From Streptomyces seoulensis (GTDB lineage: Bacteria; Actinomycetota; Actinomycetes; Streptomycetales; Streptomycetaceae), in contig NZ_AP025667.1 of the NCBI RefSeq assembly GCF_022846655.1, positions 4,067,001-4,131,000 on the forward strand: a stretch of DNA of 64,000 nt, written 5' to 3'. Shown here one piece after another: positions 1 through 7,423 of the stretch. Made by a program: the position numbers and the translations under genes. Position 1 is the stretch's first letter. The number at the start of each line of letters is the position of its first letter. The notes under the pieces were generated by a model that had not been told where the DNA came from, ran no database searches, and saw nothing but the letters and a program-made list of their open reading frames with translations.

Positions 1-562
1 CGTTGCCCTGCTCGTGGATCACACAGACGATCTTCTTCGCGCCGACCTCGTTCAGCTTCTTGCCGAGCGCCTCGCCCGCGACGGTCTCGTCCTGCCCGAA
101 GAACTGGAGCAGCCCGAGCTTCTTCCAGTCGCTGAGCCCGGAGTTGATGCCGACCACGGGTATCTTCGCCGCGCCGGCCTTGGCGATGACGTCCTTCATC
201 GCGCCGGGCTTGGCCAGGGTGACCGCGATGCCGTCCACCTTCTGGTCGACGGCGTTCTGCACCAGGTTGGCCTGGGTGCCCGCGTTGGGGTCGGCGGAGT
301 AGACGAGCTTGATGTTGTCCTTGGCGGCCGCGGCCTCGGCGCCCTTGCGGACGATGTCCCAGAAGGTGTCGCCGGGCGACTGGTGGGTGACCAGCGCGAC
401 CGTCATCCGGGGGGTGTCGGCCTTGCCCGCAGGCGCCCCCGAGCCTCCCTCCGTCGCCTTCTTCCCGCCGGAACCGCTGGAGCAGCCGGCGAGGGTGAGG
501 GCTGCCGCGGCGGCCACCGCCACGACGGGGGCAAGTGCGCGCGAGCGAGAAGAGCGGTCCAT
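1..562 (-). CDS. Sugar ABC transporter substrate-binding lipoprotein (3' part cut by window edge)
   Basis: The first 187 residues are present. A basic N-terminus and hydrophobic stretch end in a lipobox (LTLAGC, lipid-carrying Cys about residue 27), then a Gly/Ser/Lys-rich linker. The mature part follows the type-1 periplasmic binding fold of ribose/xylose/inositol binders: TVALVTHQSPGDTFWDIV, then repeated beta-alpha units such as KVDGIAVTLAKP and KIPVVGINSG. The protein should sit on the outer membrane face and deliver a sugar to a permease/ATPase pair, probably encoded beyond the window edge. The ATG start fits the signal peptide, with a purine-rich AGGAACG just upstream. The substrate cannot be told. 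Confidence 0.85.
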   Translation of the reverse strand, partial: MDRSSRSRALAPVVAVAAAAALTLAGCSSGSGGKKATEGGSGAPAGKADTPRMTVALVTHQSPGDTFWDIVRKGAEAAAAKDNIKLVYSADPNAGTQANLVQNAVDQKVDGIAVTLAKPGAMKDVIAKAGAAKIPVVGINSGLSDWKKLGLLQFFGQDETVAGEALGKKLNEVGAKKIVCVIHEQGN

Positions 563-616
563 CGTTCCTGCACCTCACTGTGCTGGGGAGGGTGAGCGCT
601 GATGTGCTGGGACGGG

Positions 617-645
617 ATACAAGTCCCTGCGCCGTTCGCTGTCAA
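617..645 (-). promoter_or_regulatory. Candidate sigma-70-type promoter of the sugar-binding protein gene
   Basis: On the minus strand a perfect -35 TTGACA lies at 640-645 and TTGTAT at 617-622, separated by 17 bases. The -10 match is only partial. It lies about 55 bases upstream of the start of the sugar-binding lipoprotein. Confidence 0.45.
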
Positions 646-708
646 TGCTTTGTCCAGACATGCCGCCGGGGGCAGGTCAGGATGCGAGCACAAAGGGGTA
701 TTTCGCGG

Positions 709-1596
709 TCAGCCGGTGAGCGGCGCGAGTTCGCCGAGGAGGCGGGCCGCCGGGGCCGGGTCGACCAGCCATTTCAGATGGCTGCCCGGGAGGGTGCGTA
801 CGTCGTAGGGGTTGTCCGGGGTCAGCGCGTCGCCCTCGCGGATCAGCCGGTCCTGGAGCGCCGGGGGCATGCTCGCGTCGTCGGCGAGGCGTACGTAGGT
901 CTTCGCAACGCGGCCCCAGGTCGCGGCCTGGGCGCGGTCGGCGGAGGTGCCGATGTCCAGGTTCTCGTCGGGCTGGAAGGTGTTCAGGAAGGTGCGGAAC
1001 TCGTCGTCGGTGCCGTCGGCGAGGAAGGCGGCCTTGAGCGCGGCGAGGGCTTCCGGGTCGGCGGTGCGGAAGTTGACGCGGAGCAGGCCCAGCTCGGCGG
1101 GGTTCCCGGCGAGAGCCAGGGTGAGGGAGGCACTGTCGACCGCGGCCATCTCGGGTTCGGCGTAGTAGTCGCCCACGTCCAGTGCGACCGGGCACCAGGC
1201 CGAGACGTAGACCAGCCGGTCGATCAGGTCCGGCCGCGCGTTGGCGGCGGCGGTGGCCGTGATGCCGCCCCGGCTGTGCGAGACGAGGACGACCGGACCG
1301 TTCGCCCGGGCCCGCTGAAGCACCCCGATCAGATGGGCCACGTTGTCGGCGAGCGTGACGCCCTTGATCGCGCCGGGCGTGGTGGCGAGCCCCTCGGGGT
1401 CCTGCGGCGCCTGGTAGGCGGGCGGGTAGGTGGCGCCGAAGCCGTGGGCGGGCAGGTCGACGGCGACCGATCGGTGCCCGAGCAGGCCCAGCTCGGCCTG
1501 GAGCGGTGCGAAGGAGAAGGAGTTGGCGAAGGCGCCATGCACCAGTACGAACGTCGGCTGCACCGTCTGCTCACTCCTGCCCGCGAGGCCCGTCAT
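709..1596 (-). CDS. Alpha/beta hydrolase
   Basis: A 295-residue alpha/beta-hydrolase of the AB_hydrolase_6 type. It has the oxyanion HG motif (VHGAFAN, about residues 19-25), a nucleophile elbow SHSRGG with Ser about 108, and a C-terminal GSHLKW that should supply the catalytic His (about 273). No signal peptide is seen, so it should be cytoplasmic. Similar proteins are annotated as esterases or salicylate esterase-like hydrolases; the substrate is not readable. It stands alone between the permease upstream and the sugar-binding gene downstream, about 146 bases away, and so is probably its own transcript. Confidence 0.85.
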   Translation of the reverse strand: MTGLAGRSEQTVQPTFVLVHGAFANSFSFAPLQAELGLLGHRSVAVDLPAHGFGATYPPAYQAPQDPEGLATTPGAIKGVTLADNVAHLIGVLQRARANGPVVLVSHSRGGITATAAANARPDLIDRLVYVSAWCPVALDVGDYYAEPEMAAVDSASLTLALAGNPAELGLLRVNFRTADPEALAALKAAFLADGTDDEFRTFLNTFQPDENLDIGTSADRAQAATWGRVAKTYVRLADDASMPPALQDRLIREGDALTPDNPYDVRTLPGSHLKWLVDPAPAARLLGELAPLTG

Positions 1597-1675
1597 CGGT
1601 GGGCCACCGTACGCAGCCGAAGATCACCGGCACTAGTGGTGGGAGGCGATCCGCTTGTGCAGGTGGCGGGTACGC

Positions 1676-1714
1676 CGAAGCCCGGCGGTCTCCTGAAGAG
1701 GCCGCCGGGCTTCG
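1676..1714 (-). terminator. Intrinsic terminator-like hairpin after the amino-acid permease
   Basis: A 13-bp perfect stem (CGAAGCCCGGCGG pairing with its complement at 1702-1714) around a 13-base loop begins 7 bases past the permease stop. As usual in Streptomyces there is no long U tract. Confidence 0.65.
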
Positions 1715-1721
1715 TCGGTGA

Positions 1722-3119
1722 TCAGGCGTCGGCGCGGCGCCGCCGTCCGGCCATCACGGCGTAGACGAGGATGCCGGCGAACAGGAACAGCACGCCCTGG
1801 TAGACCGCCGCGTAGCCCGCGCCCGCGACCAGCCAGACGGAGAAGCCCGCGGCGATGGCGGCGATGACCACGTCGCGCACCAGGCGCCGTCCGTCGACCG
1901 CGTCGCGGCGGCCGGAGGCCAGGTGGTAGAGCTGCGCGGCCGTGGCCAGCAGGTACGGCACGGTCGCCGTGAAGGTGGTGACCAGCACCAGCACCTCGAA
2001 GACGTGCCCGGAGCCCGCCATGAAGTTGTAGACGGTGAGCAGCGAGGACAGGACGACCGTCACTCCGACGCCCACGGTCGGCACCCCGCGCCGGCGCCGG
2101 GCGAAGGCGGCCGGGAAGAGCCCGTCGCGCGCGGCGGCGTACGGGGTCTGCGCGCTGAGCAGGGTCCAGCCGTTGAGGCAGCCGGTCATCGAGACCAGCG
2201 CGGCCAGCGCCACGGCCCAGCCGCCCCAGGTGCCGCCGAACATGGAGTTCACGGCGTCGGAGAAGGGCGCGGTCGACTTGACCAGGTGGCTGTGGGAGAC
2301 GGTGCCGAAGACGGAGACCGTGCCGAGGAGGTAGACGAGGGCGGCGCCCACGGTGCCGATCACGGTGGCTCGGCCGACGTTGCGGCGGGCGTCGCGGACC
2401 TCGCCGGCACTGACGGCGGCGGACTCCACGCCGAGGTAGGAGTAGAGCAGCAGGGCGGCCGAGGCGGAGACGGCGCCGATGGCGCTGCCCCCGGTGGCGT
2501 TGAACGTCCCGAGCTTGGAGGGGTCGAAGAAGAACAGCCCGCCGACCGCCACGAGCAGCAGCGGCACGAACTTCAGCACGGTGGAGACCAACTGCACGGC
2601 GCCCACCCAGCGGGTGCCGGCGAAGTTGGCGAGGGCCGGGAGCCACTGGATGACCAGGGCGGCCAGGCAGGCGGTCCAGCGGTGGTGGCTGACCGGGATC
2701 AGTACGTCGAGGTACCCCACGGCGGCGACGGCGAGCGCCGCGTTGGACACCCAGGTGGTGATCCAGTACGCCCAGGCCGCGAGGAATCCGGCGAAGTCGC
2801 CGAACGCCTCGCGGGCGTAGACGTAGGGGCCGCCGGTGCGCGGGTCGCGCTCGGCGAGCCGGCCGAAGACCAGGGCGAGCGCGATGGCGCCGACCGTGAG
2901 GACGCCGAGGGCGACCAGGCTGACCGTGCCGTAGGGGGCGACGGAGGCGGGGAGCAGGAAGATGCCTCCGCCGATGATGTTGCCCATGACCAGGGCGGTG
3001 GCGACGGGCAGCCCGAAGCGGCGGGTGTGCTTGTTCGCGTTGCCGCCCGGTTCCTCGGCCGGGGCGCCGAGGGGGCCCGTCGCCGGAGCCGGCGGCGGGG
3101 CGGTCCCGGTGACCTGCAT
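1722..3119 (-). CDS. APC-family amino acid permease
   Basis: A 465-residue integral membrane protein with about 12 hydrophobic segments. The first segment carries the APC signature NIIGGGIFLLPASVAPYG, followed by the family pattern RDPRTGGPYVYAREAFG. It should be a proton-coupled amino acid or amine transporter or exchanger of the cytoplasmic membrane. The start at 3119 is chosen because GAGAGGTAG lies 7 bases upstream and the preceding in-frame stretch is low-complexity; an ATG at 3266 would add 49 residues with no sign of coding. It ends just before a strong hairpin. Confidence 0.88.
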   Translation of the reverse strand: MQVTGTAPPPAPATGPLGAPAEEPGGNANKHTRRFGLPVATALVMGNIIGGGIFLLPASVAPYGTVSLVALGVLTVGAIALALVFGRLAERDPRTGGPYVYAREAFGDFAGFLAAWAYWITTWVSNAALAVAAVGYLDVLIPVSHHRWTACLAALVIQWLPALANFAGTRWVGAVQLVSTVLKFVPLLLVAVGGLFFFDPSKLGTFNATGGSAIGAVSASAALLLYSYLGVESAAVSAGEVRDARRNVGRATVIGTVGAALVYLLGTVSVFGTVSHSHLVKSTAPFSDAVNSMFGGTWGGWAVALAALVSMTGCLNGWTLLSAQTPYAAARDGLFPAAFARRRRGVPTVGVGVTVVLSSLLTVYNFMAGSGHVFEVLVLVTTFTATVPYLLATAAQLYHLASGRRDAVDGRRLVRDVVIAAIAAGFSVWLVAGAGYAAVYQGVLFLFAGILVYAVMAGRRRRADA

Positions 3120-3372
3120 GGGTGGGCTACCTCTCGCGGAACTGGCCGTGACCGGCACAGAGGGGGGACGGGCGGTGACCTGGCTCACGGGAAAGGGCCA
3201 GGTGGTCGGCCCTCCCGGAGCACCGGGCCAGGCCCCATGGTCGGTGATGCCCCGAGTCGCCGACAAATCACCGCTTCTTGTCCCGTCCCGTCCACGTGAT
3301 CACGCAAGAACCACGCTTACGGGGCATTGATACCGGCAGATATTCACCCCTCCGCCGTCCCCGCGTCCGGGC

Positions 3373-5160
3373 TCAGGTCGCCGTCGCCGCGGCCGCCGCC
3401 CGGCCCGCCTGACGGCCGGAGAAGAGGCAGCCGCCGAGGAAGGTGCCCTCCAGCGAGCGGTAGCCGTGCACTCCCCCGCCGCCGAAGCCCGCCACCTCCC
3501 CGGCCGCGTACAGCCCCGGGACCGGCCGGCCCGAGGCGTCCAGCACGCGCCCGGAGAGGTCGGTCTGAAGCCCGCCGAGGGTCTTGCGGGTGAGGACGTT
3601 GAGGCGCACGGCGATCAGCGGGCCGGCGGAGGGGTCGAGGATCTTGTGCGCGGGGGCGGTGCGGCTGAGCGAGTCCCCGATGTAGGAGAGGGCGTTGCGG
3701 ATGCCCATGACCTGCACGTCCTTGGTGTAGGGGTTGTCCATCTCGCGGTCGCGGGCCTCGATCTGCCGCTTGAGCCGGGTCAGGTCGATCAGGTTGTCGC
3801 CGGTGAGCTTGTTCATCCCGGCGACGAGTTCGGACAGTGTGGTGGCGACCACGAAGTCGGCGCCGTTCTTCTTGAACTTCTCGATCGGCTCGGGTGTCTG
3901 CCAGATCCGGGACAGCAACTGCCAGACGTTCTTGTTGGTGAGGTCCGGGTTCTGCTCCGAGCCGGAGAGCGCGAACTCCTTGGCGATGATCTTCTGCGTG
4001 GTCACGAACCACGAGTAGTCGTACCCGGACGCGGTGATCGAGCCGAGGGTGTGCAGGGTGTCGTAGCCGGGGAGGTCGGGGGTGCCGAAGCGCTTGCCGG
4101 TGGCGTCGAACCACATGGAGGACGGTCCGGGCAGGATGCGGATGCCGTGGCCGGGCCAGATCGGGTCGTAGTTGCGCAGCCCCTCGGTGTAGTGCCACAT
4201 CCGGTCGGGGTTGACGATCCGGCCGCCCGCCCGCTCGGTGATGGCCAGCATCCGCCCGTCGACGTGCGCGGGCACCCCGGTGACCATGGACTTGGGCGGC
4301 GTGCCGAGCCGGGCGGGCCAGTTCTGGCGTACGAGGTCGTGGTTGGCGCCGATGCCGCCGGAGGTGACGACGACGACCGGTGCGCGCAGCTCGAACTCGC
4401 CGATCACGGTACGGGAGCTGGGCTTGCCGCGGGCCGCGCCGCTGGGTTCGAGGACGGCGCCGCGGACGCCGGTCACCACCCCGCCCGTGGTGACGATGCC
4501 GTCGACCCGGTGCCGGAATCTGAACGCGACCTTCCCGGCCGCCACCGCCGCCCGCACCTTCTTCTCGAACGGCTCGACCACGGCGGGGCCGGTGCCCCAG
4601 GTGACGTGGAAGCGTGGCACCGAGTTGCCGTGCCCGTCCGCGAGTCCCCCGCCGCGCTCGGCCCAGCCCACGATCGGGAACCACTGCACGCCGAGACCGG
4701 CGAGCCAGGACCGCTTCTCACCGGACGCGAAGTCGACGTACGCCTCCGCCCACTTGTACGCCCAGTGGTCCTGTCCGGCGGGGTCGCCCACGCCCCGGTC
4801 GAACCCGGCGCTGCCCAGCCAGTCCTGCCAGGCGAGGTCGCGGGTGTCCTTGACGCCCATCAGCCGCTGCTCATCGGAGTCGACGAAGAACAGCCCGCCG
4901 AACGACCAGAACGCCTGGCCGCCGAGACTCGCCTCGGGTTCCTGGTCCAGCAGCAGCACCTTGCGTCCGGCGGCGGCGAGTTCGGCCGTGGCGACCAGTC
5001 CCGCCAGCCCGTGCCCGACGACGATCGCGTCCGCGTCCTGCGCCTCCCCGGCGAAGGCCGGGAAGGCGTGGGCGGCGAGCGTGGCCCCGGCGAGCATCCC
5101 TCCGGTGACGGTGAAGGCGCGGCGACGGGTGATCCCGGTGGGAGCGATGGGGTTGTCCAT
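3373..5160 (-). CDS. Tat-exported FAD-binding dehydrogenase (fumarate reductase/KstD-like flavoprotein)
   Basis: A 595-residue flavoprotein. The N-terminus has a twin-arginine signal (TRRRAFT at about 11-17, then a hydrophobic stretch ending AFPAFAGEA), which predicts folded export by Tat. A Rossmann FAD site follows (VVGHGLAG, about 47-54), and the C-terminal flavin motif GLYAAGEVAGFGGGGVHG is intact. It matches the FAD-binding dehydrogenase group related to 3-ketosteroid dehydrogenases and fumarate reductase subunits. The substrate is unknown. A gene for a TatA-like protein lies 0.6 kb upstream on the same strand. Confidence 0.85.
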   Translation of the reverse strand: MDNPIAPTGITRRRAFTVTGGMLAGATLAAHAFPAFAGEAQDADAIVVGHGLAGLVATAELAAAGRKVLLLDQEPEASLGGQAFWSFGGLFFVDSDEQRLMGVKDTRDLAWQDWLGSAGFDRGVGDPAGQDHWAYKWAEAYVDFASGEKRSWLAGLGVQWFPIVGWAERGGGLADGHGNSVPRFHVTWGTGPAVVEPFEKKVRAAVAAGKVAFRFRHRVDGIVTTGGVVTGVRGAVLEPSGAARGKPSSRTVIGEFELRAPVVVVTSGGIGANHDLVRQNWPARLGTPPKSMVTGVPAHVDGRMLAITERAGGRIVNPDRMWHYTEGLRNYDPIWPGHGIRILPGPSSMWFDATGKRFGTPDLPGYDTLHTLGSITASGYDYSWFVTTQKIIAKEFALSGSEQNPDLTNKNVWQLLSRIWQTPEPIEKFKKNGADFVVATTLSELVAGMNKLTGDNLIDLTRLKRQIEARDREMDNPYTKDVQVMGIRNALSYIGDSLSRTAPAHKILDPSAGPLIAVRLNVLTRKTLGGLQTDLSGRVLDASGRPVPGLYAAGEVAGFGGGGVHGYRSLEGTFLGGCLFSGRQAGRAAAAATAT

Positions 5161-5242
5161 GGCTGCCTTTCGTCAAGGGGGTGCCCAGGGTGCGGGGTGA
5201 CGAACGAAGGCTGCCGAGGCAGGAAGGAGGTGCTGACGATCG

Positions 5243-5265
5243 CCGTCGGCAGGTGTTACCGACGG
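5243..5265 (-). terminator. Small stem-loop downstream of the ferredoxin-like gene
   Basis: CCGTCGG and CCGACGG form a 7-bp stem around a 9-base loop in the 165-base gap between the ferredoxin-like gene and the flavoprotein gene. It could end the ferredoxin transcript. The short stem makes this tentative. Confidence 0.3.
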
Positions 5266-5325
5266 TAGCCCAGGGGGTGCGGGGCGACCAGAGTCATGCT
5301 TCAACTCTGTTGCCAGGTAGGCGAG

Positions 5326-5682
5326 TTACTGCCTACGGGGCGGCTTGAAGGCGTACAGATCGAGGATGTCGGGGCGGGGCGCGACGCCCGGCCCGCCGGC
5401 CCGCACCCAGCCGAGGATGTCCTCGGTGGCCTCCGGGTCGTTGACGAGCCCGAGCCAGGCGGGACGGCCCCCGGCCGCCCGTCCGGCGGCGGAGGGCTGG
5501 ACGACGATCACGTTGGCCTGGTCGCACACGTCGAGGCAGTCGGATATCCGCACGGGGGCCTCCTCGGCGAGCCGGGCGGTCTGCGCGGCATGGTCGACCC
5601 CGGTCACCTTGGGACTTCCGCAGCAGCAGTCCCGGCACACCACGATCCGGCAGGGGGCGGGGGCGGGTCGCATCTCGGGCAT
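5326..5682 (-). CDS. (2Fe-2S) ferredoxin domain protein (thioredoxin-like)
   Basis: A 118-residue protein matching the actinobacterial thioredoxin-like [2Fe-2S] ferredoxin group. An N-terminal cysteine cluster (VVCRDCCCGS) and a second pair (CLDVCDQ about 35 residues later) form the expected CX-rich plus CXXXC ligand pattern. The middle (ANVIVVQP) and end (DILDLYAFKPP) are typical. It probably carries electrons in the cytoplasm; the partner is not visible. No strong ribosome site precedes the ATG at 5682; the next ATG at 5673 or an upstream GTG at 5742 are alternatives. A 6-bp stem-loop overlaps the stop codon. Confidence 0.75.
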   Translation of the reverse strand: MPEMRPAPAPCRIVVCRDCCCGSPKVTGVDHAAQTARLAEEAPVRISDCLDVCDQANVIVVQPSAAGRAAGGRPAWLGLVNDPEATEDILGWVRAGGPGVAPRPDILDLYAFKPPRRQ

Positions 5683-5772
5683 GCGGTGATCGTCGCATCC
5701 GGCCTGGCGGGGCGTCAGCACCACCCTCGGTGTACCGGCCACGCGGAAAGCCGGTCCCGGCTCTGCGGTGGC

Positions 5773-5991
5773 TCAGGTCCGCCCGGGCTCGTCCCGGGGG
5801 AGGACGACGCCCTCGACGACCGGTCCGGCGCCGGGCGGAGTGGCGGGGTCCGGGGTACGCACGGCTCTGCTCTCACGCTGGAAGACGCGCGTCGCCTGCC
5901 CTGCCGAGCGGACGAGTCCGGGCAGCTTCCGGACACCGAGCAGGGCGATCAACACGAGCAGGATCAGGGCCAGTTCACTCAAGCCGAACAT
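5773..5991 (-). CDS. tatA: TatA/TatE-like twin-arginine translocase protein
   Basis: A 72-residue protein with the TatA plan: a very short N-terminus (MFGLSEL), one transmembrane helix (ALILLVLIALLG), a hinge and an amphipathic helix (RKLPGLVRSAGQATRVF), then a short polar tail. GGGAGG lies 13 bases upstream of the ATG. TatA proteins form the export pore with TatB/TatC; neither is present here, so this is a stand-alone paralogue or supplementary pore subunit. The tail is shorter than in the usual main TatA of Streptomyces (about 95 residues). The Tat-dependent flavoprotein nearby is a plausible but unproven client. Confidence 0.75.
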   Translation of the reverse strand: MFGLSELALILLVLIALLGVRKLPGLVRSAGQATRVFQRESRAVRTPDPATPPGAGPVVEGVVLPRDEPGRT

Positions 5992-6110
5992 CGGATGCGG
6001 TTCCTCCCAGCGGGCGGCTGCCGGGACCGGGCGGCCCCACTCACCATGATTGTCCACCTGGCGCCCGCCCGCGATGGCCAAAGGGGCTTCTCCGCTCACC
6101 GGAAACGGAC

Positions 6111-6145
6111 GGGCCCGGCGGCCACTCCCCCGGGCCGCCGGGCCC
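6111..6145 (-). terminator. Strong hairpin terminator after the PRC-barrel gene
   Basis: A perfect 13-bp GC stem (GGGCCCGGCGGCC with its complement at 6133-6145) around a 9-base loop begins about 18 bases past the stop of the PRC-barrel gene. Confidence 0.65.
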
Positions 6146-6162
6146 CGCTCACCCACACCGCG

Positions 6163-6522
6163 TCAGTGCCCCGAGCCGTGCCCGCCGTAGTGCCCGCTGA
6201 TCTGGTCCCGGTACGCCGGGTCCCCCAGATGCTTGTCCTTGTCGAACTCGGGCGCGTCCTTGATCTGCGCCTTGGTCCGCGCCACGTGCACGGTCCGCTC
6301 CGCGTTGTCGACCCCGGTGATGGTCCCCGCCGGCAGCAGCACCTCCTTGCCGAAGATCCACACCCCGGTGTCCACGACGATGTACTGCGCGTCCACATCG
6401 TTGGAGTGCTTGTCCACCTTGCCGATGTTCCCGTCGAGCGCCTCGACCCGATACCCGGTCAGATCGGCGTCGGGTGTGTGCCCAGCGGTCGGACCGTAGC
6501 TCCAGATGTTCTCCGCGGCCAT
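6163..6522 (-). CDS. PRC-barrel domain protein
   Basis: A 119-residue protein with an N-terminal PRC-barrel-like fold (DLTGYRVEALDGNIGKVD and YIVVDTGVWIFGKEVLLP) followed by an acidic/His-rich tail ending HYGGHGSGH. PRC-barrel proteins of this size are abundant in actinobacteria and tied to stress, but no reaction is known. The start is the ATG in MAAENIWSY because GGAGG sits 8 bases upstream; a longer reading would add 13 residues without a ribosome site. Confidence 0.75.
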   Translation of the reverse strand: MAAENIWSYGPTAGHTPDADLTGYRVEALDGNIGKVDKHSNDVDAQYIVVDTGVWIFGKEVLLPAGTITGVDNAERTVHVARTKAQIKDAPEFDKDKHLGDPAYRDQISGHYGGHGSGH

Positions 6523-6741
6523 GTGTTCAACCTCCATATCGATGCCCGAGGAGGTGGACACGGCTCCGCATCACGGCTCCCACCAGGGGCTCTACGGGCG
6601 GGTGTCCTGCCTCGGGGGCGGCAAACCCGACATCCCCTTGCGGACCTTCATTCGGCCCACGCCCGCGCCGAGGCCACGCCGGCAGGCGTCCTCGTCACGG
6701 ACCGGATCACCCCGCGTTGCGCACTCGTGCCGACGGCAGGC

Positions 6742-7329
6742 TCACACCGCAGGCCGGCGGCGCACGTCGCACGGGTCCCAGTCGCGGTGCCAGAGGGCTT
6801 CGAGGCCATGTTCGTGGAGATACCGCATCTCGATGTCGTGGAGGGGGTACAGGCCCACGATGTCGATGAGGTCGTGGCCCTCATGGCCGACGGCGCTCAC
6901 GTCGAGGCCGGTGCAGTCGGCCGGGTCGGGAAGGGCGGGAGCGAAGACGCAGAAGGCCGTCATCTCCGATTCCGGAGTGACCCGTTCACCGAGGTCGATC
7001 GTGTCGCCGAAGGCGAAGGTGCAGGTGCCACGCATCCCGTCGGCTATGAAGCTCAGGGCCTCGGCCCAGACGACGTCGTCCGAGCGGACGCTGATGTGGA
7101 GTTCGGGGGTGCTCTCCCGCCATGCGGGGTGCTCGGCCAGGGAGACTCCGTAGGTGAACGCGGTCAGCATTCCTTCGGAGAGGCCCTCGTAGACGAGGGT
7201 CGTCACTCCGGGCAGAGCTGGCGACGAGGACTCCTGGGAGTAGAACTGGGCCTCGGCGCCGCCGGAGAGACGGTCGAGATGGGCGAGGTACTTCTCCGCG
7301 CGGCTGTCCACGGGCCCAGAATGCAACAT
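6742..7329 (-). CDS. Suppressor of fused (SUFU) domain protein, immunity-like
   Basis: A 195-residue soluble protein. The order VDSRAEKYLAHLDRL, then VTTLVYEGLSEGMLTAFTYG, then HISVRSDDVVWAEALSFIAD and HDLIDIVGLYPLHDIEM fits the bacterial SUFU domain. Bacterial SUFU proteins are known as immunity proteins of polymorphic toxin systems; no toxin lies beside this one. The ATG at 7329 begins the conserved part, with GGAAGG 12 bases upstream. It ends 220 bases before the PRC-barrel gene and begins 95 bases after the end of the SpoIIE-type gene. The immunity role is inferred from the family only. Confidence 0.65.
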   Translation of the reverse strand: MLHSGPVDSRAEKYLAHLDRLSGGAEAQFYSQESSSPALPGVTTLVYEGLSEGMLTAFTYGVSLAEHPAWRESTPELHISVRSDDVVWAEALSFIADGMRGTCTFAFGDTIDLGERVTPESEMTAFCVFAPALPDPADCTGLDVSAVGHEGHDLIDIVGLYPLHDIEMRYLHEHGLEALWHRDWDPCDVRRRPAV

Positions 7330-7423
7330 GGCTCGACGGAGCCTTCCGGCGGGCCCACTCCGGCCCGCTGCAACCCATGCGACGGCCCAGGGCAGACCAC
7401 GGCCTCCCGCCCCCGGCGACGCC

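Noticed and set aside
1923..3299. Long plus-strand open frame opposite the amino-acid permease
   Set aside because: It is a Gly/Arg/Asp-rich antisense shadow typical of high-GC DNA; the minus-strand permease has helices and family motifs.
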